Source of the DNA: Otis tarda
Lineage: Eukaryota; Chordata; Aves; Otidiformes; Otididae
Direction of reading: 5' to 3'
DNA length: 64,000 nucleotides
Assembly: GCA_026413225.1 (NCBI GenBank)
Contig: CM048554.1
Location: 53,651,463-53,715,462 of the forward strand
How positions within the stretch are numbered: position 1 is the stretch's first letter; every line of letters starts with the position of its first letter. The notes below the pieces were generated by a model. It ran no database searches and was not told the origin of the DNA. It saw only the letters and a list, made by a program, of their open reading frames with translations. The translations under genes and the position numbers were made by a program. This document shows positions 1 to 12,100 of this stretch, piece after piece.

Positions 1-34
1 AGCGATTGAACATATTAAAAAAAAAAGTACTTAC

Positions 35-115
35 AGGCCAACTTGGGATCTGATGGATTCCTTCGGAAACTATTTTTCTGAGAATTTGCACGACGGAATA
101 TGTAATACCCAATAC
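35..115 (-). CDS. LBR: LBR exon 12: cytosolic/nuclear loop, last LBR exon in window
   Basis: 81 nt, phase 1 in and out, acceptor TTTTCAG, donor T|GTAAGT. It encodes [20 protein letters not shown] then PSDPKLA, matching the family sequence [21 protein letters not shown] that precedes the NADPH-binding region. The rest of the protein must be encoded left of position 1, since an intron follows and no stop is present. Confidence 0.95.
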
Positions 116-3100
116 CTGAAAATAAATATTATTCATTTTACGTTTTCAGTATTTTCCAGGTTTTTTTTCCTTCAACAAAAGCACTCTTATGGTCTCTGCC
201 ACTCTTATTACACCAAAGTCTTTTCGTCAGAGATGACAACTCATATTCTCCAGTTCTCAGAGCTCTAACAAGACAGAAATGCTATTGCAAACCTGTGCTC
301 CATATGCTCTTACACATTACTAACTTTTAATATTTTGGAAAAGCCTTGCTTTCACACCTGCTTTTACATTTATTTTTGAAATAGTTTATTAACACAACGA
401 GTTTGAAATTCATATTAGGTGATATGTTGCAGTTTATAAGACCACAGCTCTGTTAGTACCCTAGTATTTTGCTACAGTGCTCTCCCTATAAACTGACCAA
501 CTATTTGCAAGTTCACAATATTAAAGGAACCAAACAATGAAGTACTATCTGGTTTTGAAATTCTCTGCCCCATCACTTTTACAAGGTAGCTTAAATTTGC
601 TTCTTCTGAGGCTGTATTGAAAATCCACGATCACAACATACTTCAAGAAGATGTTTAAAAAAAAACAAGAAAAAAAACGTTAATTGAAAATGAAAAAGAG
701 ATGTTTTTCTCAGGATTGCACATACTAGAGTTCCATGCCTTCATATTCTTCCAAGTGTTTTAATTCCTTTTGCCATATCTACAAATCTTTTTCTTTTAGG
801 TTTACTACTTAGATAAAAGGGACAAACTAGAAAGCCCTATTGGTGCAAATTTAAGGTCCCTTAAAGATGCCAGATCCTCTTTCAGAGTACTCAACTAGAA
901 GAAAGGAGATGTTTTTTCATTGACATGGGTTTCTAACTATGGCCATTAGGGAAGGAGATGCAAATCGTTAAACAATAAAACCTCTTTTTCACTAGGTTCA
1001 GTAAAGTATAGCCAACAAGTTCTTCACTTACTTTTTATAAGAGTCACTCACAGTCACTCAGACTGACTTTAAAAGGCACCTGCTACACTTAATTCAAAAT
1101 GTTTTAAGTCAGTCACTTCTGCAACTCCAGATGACATCCATCTAAAGATGCCTCACAACAGAACAATTAGGTGCCCAGACTCTCATTTATCCTCCATTTA
1201 AGAAAATAAGAATTTATTACATTCTTTGTATTGAACAGTAGCCAGACACATGCTCCCATCAGCTCTAATACAGAAAATACAGAAAAATACAGAAATATCA
1301 TCACTGCATCTTAGCTAAAGCTTCACTTCACAAGTCAAAGAAACAAAACCAGTATGACATTACTACTACTAGTAACAATAACATTTACTGTAACTTACAG
1401 TTCAGAATAGTAATTGCAGCAGCAACAGGCCAAGAAACTGCAGTAGGATGACCAACTAAATAGAAGGCCTGCAGACTGTAGACAAACGGAACCCACACCA
1501 GATCTCCGAATGCTAGCATGAATCCAAATCCATCATGGGTAATATCCATTGTAGTCAAAACAGCTTCCTAGAAACGAGGAAAGAAGCAATTCAGAATTTA
1601 CAAAGCTTCATTCACTGAGCATTGTAATTAGAAACAGTAACAGTTTAATATGATTGTCATTTACCTCATTCCAAAGAGCATCCACCACGTACAGAAGCTG
1701 AAAGCTGTTCACAAGTACCATTGACAGAGATGGCATACTTTGATTGTGTATCTTCATCTCAGCCAAGAGCATTGCCAAGTTTATTACAACCTAGTTTAGA
1801 AAATATTTCATTACAAGTTTTCCTCGTAAAAGAATGCAGCCTTTTCTATTGCACAATAGGATATTTTAATACCAACGTTTTAAATTTAAAAAAAAATTAA
1901 TAAACCTACTTCACAAATCACAGTTCGCAACTAACTACATTTCTAAAACTGTATAACCTCAACTTTAAGAAGTGTTTTCATTTCCCACAAAGCAAAGAAG
2001 CTAGAATGTAGAAATTTTCCTAAAGTGAATAAACAATGGTCATTAAAAATCTGGCAACATGAAACTAAGTACTTTTTTCCTGTTTATAAATAAATACCCT
2101 ATCTTTGATACCATTTAAAAAAAAAATATATATATAATCCATTTGTGTAATACTTAAGCAAATAAAATAACTAAGATTACTGACTCACCCAGCCAATTAA
2201 TCCTGGACGCAACTCACAGAAGTATTTGAGATCAAAACTGCCAATACGAGGGTTTAATTCATGTCCAGTAAAAAAATCATAAACAAAATACCCTGCAGAT
2301 AAGACATAGTCTTTGTTAGCAATACACTTCCTTTTATCTGTCACTACATTCCTCCCCATAAAGTAGTTCCTGCTTTCTACTAAAGTTATAAATTAAAAGC
2401 AGTCTTCCGATTGGCAAGGAAAGTGTGAAAGTATGTGCAAAATACAAAGAAAAACCTGCCCTCGTTTATATTTTAAGAGGCCCAAATATTTTATGGATTA
2501 GGACTAACCACTTTAGAAGTTATCATAGGCTTATTTCTCCTTGACACTTGTTTCTTCTTCATTTTCAGCCTTATGCTGAAGCTCACACCACAGTTTCCAT
2601 AAACATGATCTTATGGTATTAATTAATTCTACTTTTCCTCCTACTTCATTGCTCTTCTCTGGGAGCAAGAATTCTTTTAGCTGTGACAATTACCTGTCCA
2701 TCAAAACAGATGGACAAGAACGATAATACAATACTTTGACTCTAAGATGTCCTACACTGAGCTAGCTAGTAACAAGCACTTTGCGGAACAGTTACAGAAC
2801 GCTACTATGCCACCTACAGAGACTAGAAGAGCACTTTTCAAATAAAAAATTACTTATGATAATTTATTATTTCCCTTCACACCCAAACATACTGCACTGA
2901 CAAAGGGACTGAATATATATATTTCATTTTAATACTCTAAATGTTCTGTCCATAAACTCACTCAGTCACCCTGTGATCATTTTTAAAAGCAGCCTGTTTA
3001 ATATTTAATGCTAATCGACTTCTCAATCTAGCCTTTTTCCTACAAAAACATACGCATATAATCAATACTTTCTAGGTAGGCAGTCTCAAGATTTAATCAA

Positions 3101-6100
3101 AATTTCTTTTGAAAATTCAGTTCAGCTAACTACATCTAAAAGTGCACAGGAAAATAAAAGTTTGGAAATACACTGTAATTTCAAGTTCTGTACCTGACTT
3201 CCCACTGTCAAAATACCTAGATTTTTCAGTTTTTCCTTCCATTCCCAGGTGTTTCAGGAAAAGGCCCACCAACAGGGGCACTATGAAGGGAACTAGACAA
3301 GCCTCTTGGACAAATGTTGAAAATGGAAAGCAAGGAACTGTCCTTTCATCCCTAGGAGACTAGACCAGCCAAGATACTTTTGCGCAAGCTATTCAAGATA
3401 ATCCAACTAAAATTTTAAGCATTTTACAGCATCTGAGTGAGAACAAAATATTGGCATTTAAATTGCAACATGAATTTTATATTAGTAGAAAGTAAGAGTC
3501 ACAGTATTATTATAATTGGCCTTAAATCTATCCTTTAATTCATAAAAATGAACCTGGAGCAAACAATTGGAAAGAAATTATCCAAAATACGTATAACTCA
3601 CCAGAATTTCCACCTGGTGCTAGTTCTTCCTCGGGTGCTTTCAGGGACCGAATATACAGAAAAATGCTCAACCCCACAGAAAAAGCTGCAGCTGACACTG
3701 CAAACTGCATGAAGTGATTGTACAAATAGTGAAGCTCAAATTGAAAGTATAATAAAGTTCCAATAGCTGCAGCAGTCAAAACAAAAGCATAAAATCCTAA
3801 AGGATGAAGAAGAAAAACATATTAGCAAAAATTAAAGAAAAAAAAAAAAAAATCATTCTTAGAAGAACCTACCTAGTCCAGACTTTCTGCATTTTTACTT
3901 CTTCCAGAATTTGTCTATATTCCAATAATGTCTTACAAATCTCATGCTCCTGAGGTTCAAACCTCTGGTGCATAACAATATAAGACATTCTATCTATGTC
4001 CTGAAGTTTCCTGTGCTTCTCATCAAAAGGTCAAAATGCAGGAAAACTCTCTGCACTCCTAAATTTTTTCATATTCTAGTGAAAAAACGGACAGTCACAC
4101 TACTACTGAATAATGACAGCAGGTCTGTAGGACAGCTTATCTCTAGGACAGCTCCAAAAACATTTTCTTCAAGTATTTATCTTCATACATACCTTGATAC
4201 AGATACCAGTAATTAAAATAACTGTGAAGTCAAAACTGGAACACAAAGACTTTCATACTTGCAGAGTATGAAATAACGTAGAATGGAATTATGTCCAAAT
4301 ATAAACAAATGGAATGAGGTCTAATTATAAGCAGGCAGTTATACAGAGCTCCGACCTCAGTACCTTCACAGGGTCACAATGGTTGAGGTTAGAAGGGACC
4401 TCCAGAGCTCATCTACTCCAACACTCTGCTCAAGCAGGGCCACCTAGAGCTAGCTGCCCAGGAGAATGTTCACATGGCTTCTGAACATCTCCAAGGATGG
4501 AGACTCCACAACTTCTCTAGGAAACCTTTGCCAGTGCTCAGTCACCCACACAGTTAAAAAATTGTTCCCTGATGTTCAGACAGAACCTCCTGTACTTCAG
4601 TTTGTGCCCACTGCCTCTTGTCCTGTCACTGGTCTCAAGAAAGCTTTCAAAGTTGCTTTGAGAATTAGCCTTTGAAGCAGCATGAAGAGGATGGCTTATC
4701 TTTTTTTTTTTTCCCCCTCTCTCCTTTTTAAACCATCAAAATCAAGTAGCTTATTTCCTCTCTTTATCAAAATACAAACAAAAATTGCAGGACTATACCC
4801 TTACTAAAGACAGAAGTCCAAACTCAAAAAAGTAATGAGGCAGCCTCAATATGACTCACTTTTGCATGATGTAATTCACTCTGATTTATGATTTACAGCC
4901 CTATTCTGACTTCAAAATGGTGAATCTTACCAGACTACGACAAAATCCCACTCAACTTTGTAATATAACATTTGGATTCTACTACCACCAGACAGCCTCC
5001 TTGAACTGACTAATTAATCAAACAGGTAGTCTGGAATACCTGCAAGGCATCAAAGGACACTATTCTATTTAAGCCTGAAGAAGCACAACTGCTGAAGTAT
5101 GTTAATCCATTCTCCAAATCTAGATGAGAAACTTACCTTACTCATATGAAGCAAAATCAGACCTGAGTAAGGACTCAGAACTGTTCTTTGCCAGGCAAGA
5201 ATAAGAATATCTCAATGACAACACATTTTGTATTAGTCTATAAATCGGAGACATCCAAAATGATCTAGACACATGGGATAAGACCTCTTCAGATCGCTCC
5301 TGAACACCTCCTCCAGAGCAACAGTCCCTCTTACACGAGCATTACTAGCACTTCCAATAGGCAACTCTCCAATTAGCAATTACACAAGGCATATGACAGG
5401 AGTCACCAGTCACAACTGGATGCAAACCAGGCACCCTGTATAGTGTAATGTTTTGCTTTTGGGGTAGTTAGTTCCTGATCATTACTAACCACCTTCTTCC
5501 AAGAAAAAGCTCATCCTATTTGATGAAAGATTTACAACAGAAACCTAGAGTTTGACCATAGAGTGTATATTTTTCATCTTTTGTATCTTATGCTACTGAG
5601 CACTGCAAATCAGATAGTGGTATCAAGTTTCAGAACAAGCAACTGCAAAATGCTTACCATTTATCCGGTACTGCAGTTTCCGTCCATTTGAAAGAGGCAG
5701 GCCTTCTACAATCTAGGAAGAATAAAATACTAGCGTCTCAAGAAAGTAGATTCTGGGGGGACAGGTTGGGGAGGGAAATCAAGCACATCTCTGCCACAAA
5801 GACATTCAATGCAGGTAACCAGCTGGTCACACTCAGATCTGAAGATCATGCATTGTTCTCAAAAGCACACTTTGGTTATCAAAACTGTAACAGTTTCAAA
5901 TAAACACATTTTTAAAAAAAACTCTTCCTAATCAGCCTCAAGAAAATAGAACAACTCAAATCATTGTAAACATGCATAGCAACAGAAAAACATGATTGAA
6001 TTATCTATTTACTACAGCGTTCTTTCAGAATCTGCCAGTATCCCTCCAGTCACAAAGAGGGAAACGGAGCATTTGCCTAATGTACATACGGCTAGAATGG

Positions 6101-9100
6101 TTTATAGCTTCCTGTAAGTGAAGACTACATTCCAAAACACTGGTTATCAAGAAGAAACTGGGTATCAAACAGTTTGCTGATTTAAAAGTCAGATACTTTA
6201 AATTCTAGAATTCTATCAAGCAAATTTTATCCATGCTTTGATTTTTAACTCCTATATAATGCCGTCTGCCTTTTCTACTGTAACTGTGAAATGCACAGAC
6301 ACTAAATTCTTAAGAAAACTGTGCTATTTTAAGGTTACAGAGATCTGCAGTAGCCATATTCCAGCTTAATATGGAAAACTAATTCATATGCTTTCAAATT
6401 CACTGCATTAAGAACATACTCTACCTTCCACCTCACGCACAAAAATCCATAAAGACTCAATTGCTACTGAACAGCTTACCTTTCCAATTGGCAGTAAGTA
6501 AAACAGAGCTTGAAGGAAAAACCACAGAAGAACAACACCAAACACTCTAGGCTCCCAAAGACTTTCAAGCGCTGGGAGAGGAGGAGGGAAGTTCATCAGA
6601 CTGGGGTCATCTTGTTTGCACATCAACAGCAAGTAGAATACAGTAGCAGGCAGGAAAAATATCAGCGTGAAGGCCCCTGCAAACAGGCATCATGCCATAT
6701 TAGAAGATAAACATAGAAAATAAATTTAAAAAAAAAAAGTTTCAACATTATATAAAAATAGCTCAACATTAACTTCAGTAACAAAGAACAGATTATCATT
6801 AACTGTTCCTGAAGCAAGACAGTGGCAATCCCCCAATCACGTAATGGGACACAGACACATTCTTCTCACTCCCATATGGGGCCATATAACCAAACCAGAG
6901 GATCACACCCACTGCATCCCTTTAAAATTGTATAAAGAATACTTTACTATCAAGTTTGAAGCACCTACATTTTCAAAATGTAAAAACTTTCCTAGTTACT
7001 TCTAAAATTCAATCTGGAAAGATCTACATCTCACTGTGCAAAGGAAGGCTCGACATTGTCGCTATGTTTCACAAGAGAACTAAGCGTAATAATGGTTCTT
7101 TGACCACCACCAATACTAGTACAGACTACCTGAAGCACTGTCACATGACTCTGGATTCTGTAAACACAGTCTAAAAATTGGAAAAACAGTTCTTGACATG
7201 ACAGTATGGTCTTTAAGAAAAAACCATAGAAGTATAACTATAACAATTTACACACATACCAATTCTTCCACCAAACTCTAGCTCCTTTGTTTTTGATGAT
7301 GCTTTCTCAATCGTTTTTATTGTCTCAAAAATCTTTTTCTCCGAATATATCTCTTCCTTTTTCTTTTCTTCTTTTCTTGGACGCAAGCTGTATTGTTCAA
7401 GCACGCGCTCTACTTCCAGGTCTGGTTTCAACTTTTGCTGTTAATGAATATGAAGAATTTACTAAAAAAAAAAATCCCAGTGATTCTACCTTATTTTACT
7501 CCAACATTTTTTATTTAGGAGGACATTATTCACCAAGAAACACCAATATACAACGTGTTCTACATATATACAGTACTTAAGTTCATACATTTATATGAAG
7601 AGATTTCTAAAACCAGTTTCATTGTGATCACTTATGTCATGATTACATATCAGCAGCAGTTCCAGTACAGGTCATCCATTCCCAGCCTCCTCTACTCCTT
7701 TCTGCCATAACTCTTTGCATTAGTCAACAATCAGGCTATCAGGACTAAATAACTGATTTGGCTGTAGGGAAAAAAAAAACAATGACAAAAAAAAACAACA
7801 AAACCACAACCCACCAAACTCCCTATGGCCAAACATTCACACTGTAAAAGTATGGGAATGAACAGAAGTAACTAGTGAGGGTTTGATGGAAAAAACAAAC
7901 AAGAAAAACAAATGTTACACAGCTCTGGTACTCTTTCCTTCTGACAACTCCATCTCCTTCTCCCTCGAATTTAGTTAGCTGAAGAGTAAACTTATTTGAC
8001 CTCTAAGTTTTATGTTGTATTCTATTTCTCCTTGATTATTGTACTGTCCTTTTCTAGGGATTTCTGAGAAAGCTAAGTTAGAATGCGACAGAAAACTAAG
8101 AGTGAATACAATGTTCATACCTCCAAGATTATGCAGGATGTGTCATTTCTTTCTGTACTGTCAGGTTCACCATTGTACCTTCTGGTGTTATTCTCACTCA
8201 GTTTCTGGTTAAAAGAAAAAAAACTAGTTTTAGCTTTCCAAAAATGACAGCTGCATTATGTGTAAGTATATAATGAATAATTAAGAATACTATCTAGTTT
8301 TTTTCAACTGCAACTGCTCTGGTTTTCTCTGCAGGAAAACAAGTGGCTTCAACAACTGAAGTATGGACACTTCCAGTTCAAAAAAACAAGAGAAAAAAAA
8401 CTAATTTAAGAAAAATAAAAGGTTACTCACTTTTTAATTAATAGTGAAATTAAGAGAGAAAAAGCTTCCAAGTTATTTTTAACTCAGCATTAGGAACTGC
8501 CAAGTACAAAATATATGAAATGTATGTCTATTTAGTAATTCTGTTAGGAAATCAGAGGAAATTTCAGTGTCCTACATATGATGCCACTTTGCATGACTGA
8601 AAGTTTGGTTTTCCATTAAATATCTTTCTAAGAAATAAATTATCTTACAAAAATTCTGTTAATGAGTCTAGTTTACACAACTCTGGGAAGACATGACCCA
8701 TCTGTATTGTTTTATTTCAACTTAAGCCTTGTTGAAAAGGACCAGGTCATTTCAGTTATACAACCAATAGATCAATCCTACTCCTTAATTAGAAGCCAGG
8801 AGAAAAAACACCAAAGATATTTTAAACTTTTTGTCCAAAGCAAAGTGTAGCTGCTGGCTACAAACTACTGAAACTGAGCCTATGGTCCACAGGCTATGCA
8901 CTGGGTCACAGAGCTCAGAGTAATTCACCGCAAAACAAAAACCACAGCCATTTCCGTGCCAAATAATGCTTTTAGTAGTAGCAATTTAGTAAACTAAACC
9001 TATCTAAACTAAATAGACTAGTCTGGTTTAATTTAGTTGAAACCTAACTAAAACCTATCTATTTTCAATAGATTATTTTCAATAGATTCAAGGCATTTCC

Positions 9101-12100
9101 AAATCAAGGGACTCTGTCTCAGACAGGTATCACCTGAAACTATCTAAAGAGCACAAGAGGCAGAAGAAATGCTGTTTGTCTCAACAGAGAAACATCACCT
9201 TTACTATTCTTCACTCACAGAACACTAGAATCACTTTTAATATTCACTACTGCCTTCACAAAAAGGCCAAGAACAACACGGTAAATTTCAGCTAAAAACC
9301 AGATATTTTATAAACTTACAAATCCTTACAGGATAGTTTTTATAATGAAAACAGTTCTGCAGTATTATCAGTCAGCAAGGTGTTGTGGCTTAGCCCTAGT
9401 CACCACAGACATGCTTACTCACCCTCCCCCTCCTCAGCAGGATAGGGGAGAAAATTAGGAAGAAAGGAAAACTTCCGGTTGAGACTAAGACAGTTTACTA
9501 GAATAACAAAGGCAAATTACAATAACAACAAAACATAAGGATACTAAAATATACAAAATGAACAATGCACGATTTCTCACCACCTGACATCCCAATGACT
9601 GATACAGCTTGTCCCGAGCAACGATCATGGAAACAAAACCAAGCAGCAAGCAAAGCAGTGAGAGGGAGAGAGATCCCCTCACTTATATACTGAGCATGAT
9701 GTTTATAGCATGGAATATTCTCTTTGGCCAGTTTGGGTCAATTATTCTTGCTATATCCCTCCCAGCTTCCTGCACCTGCACATTAGCAAGACCTGGAAAG
9801 CCAGACAGTGTCCTTGGTCTCATTAACAATAAGGACACAAGGCTATTTATTTATTTATATTTCTGTATATTTTATTATTTATTTATTTCACACTTGGATT
9901 CTGCAGCAGTTCTCCCACAGAAGCTTCATGTGTTTTCCGTTACTATTTTAATGAACTGTAAATGAAAACAGAACTCATTTCAAATTCTAATACCTACCTG
10001 CTACGTATTGATCAATATAACTTACAAGTAGGCTAACTTCCTTTGCCTCATTTCACAAGCGGGAGCATACGGCTAATAATGACTTCAGTATTAAAATATT
10101 GAAGAAGTTGTGTTTGTTTGAATTCCGAGAACTTCATTGCACCACCAAATTCAAATGGAACTTAACAACATACTTTTACATTTCAAGGATTTCCTCACAA
10201 CTCAGCAAGCTAGAAAGTTTATTTTCAAAGTTCTGAGATACACTTTTGCAGCTAATTATGTTTTCCAGGGAATGTAAATAAACCCAGCATGCATAAAACA
10301 AATCCTTTACAAACAGCAAAAACTTGTTTAAAAAAAAAATCCAACAAGCCAATACACAAAGAACAAGCAAACAAAAAAACTAATACCGGTAGAGCTAAGT
10401 TGGTTTCCTGAATGGTTCTCTTTTTATCTTCTTTATGTTCTCTGCTCTGGGAAGAAGAACGACGCCTGCCTTTTGCTGGCCGACCAGGAGATCTAGAACG
10501 AGATCTGCTACTACTTCTTCTGGAGGGAGAACTTGAAGAGGATTGGCTCTTCCTGTGCTTGAATGATGACTGTGACTAAAAGAAAGAGAAGAAAGCAAAA
10601 TGTTACTTCAGACATTCCACAGAACAATTTTAGCAACTTGCAGTTTTTGTGATGAGGACTCTGGAATATAGTTCCACAGAATTGTCTCTCACTTGCTTTA
10701 ATGATGCTGTACAAAGACTGTTAAGAAAGAACAACTACAGCATACTCATTTTGCTGGTAATACCCAAATAATCCCATTCAAAGTCCAACTGCCGACGATT
10801 CCTGTCAAAGGTACAGAAATCAGGATATGGATGCAAGCTATCAATGCGAGCACCAAGCTCTTAAGTGTACTACCCTGTTAAGCCTTTACATAAGTAAATG
10901 AAATGATAGCTGCCTCTTAAGCCTTAAGAAACTGCTATCATTTCAATTACCTTGCTTTATTAATACATTTGGCATACCAAGATGCAATGATCTGTTCAAG
11001 GCAACACAGCTCAAATCAACATTAAAAAACCACAAGTCACCTAAATAATTAAATTAGATGCGATAACTAATTTAATAAACAGTTTTCCCCAAAAGCATTC
11101 AGTTTTATTTCTCTGTGAAGTCTACAATGCTAATTTTCCCACGTAAAAATTCTACGCACAACTTTCATAAGGCACAAATGCTTTAAGACAAAAAACGTAT
11201 TTTCTCAGCTTGAGCTTGCTAATCTGCAAGCACAAAGTAAAGAAGTTAGAAAATCTTAAAGCAGTGAAAATGTTTGTCTACCTCAAGGCAGAAACATTTT
11301 GTCCCAAAAGGAAAGGCCAGTTACAGGGCATGTACACCGCCACGAAAAAGCAAAACTACAATTCACATAAAGACACACAAGTTAGCTTTGAACTCACACT
11401 GGTTTCAGAACAGGCCTTAAAAATCAACTACAGCAAACATTCGGATAGCTTTTTGTCTCATGCATTATCACATTTTAAACTGAAATAAAACTTGGATGCA
11501 GAGTTTTAAAGGCCTTTATTAGTAACAGCAAATGAAATAATAAAGATATGTAAAGAGGGAGGGATGTACTCATATACATATGACATGACCCTTTTTCAAA
11601 AGTCCCCTATTGTCACAAATAAGAGCAAAATACCTTATGAAACCTTTAGGGACCTAAAAGAGGACAAGCTATTCACAGGTATCTTAAGTATGTACTTGAA
11701 GGTTGTGTGCTATTTATATTTAGTGATCCTTAACTATATGCTTGCATTTGTTTTCAAATTTTCTTATTTAGAAGTTGAAAAAACTGAGATCAGCATCAAC
11801 CCCTGATTACTAGCTTTATAAGCCACCTGAAAACAATTTTTAATAAAACATCATGCTACAGAGTTCCCAAACAATCAGACTTGTTTTGCCCCCAAAAGGT
11901 ATCACTGTTTTTTCAACATAAAGAAAATAATCACGCTTATTTAAAGATTAGCATTAGGTTAGCATTCTGAACTTCTCCTTGAGAAATTATGTAGGAAAAA
12001 GCTATCACTTAGCACCAATTCCTTGAAGACACAGTTAATGAAAACTTGCAAGGCAACTATCCAGTTATAAGTGGTCTTTATATCTACATCACAAAGTTAA

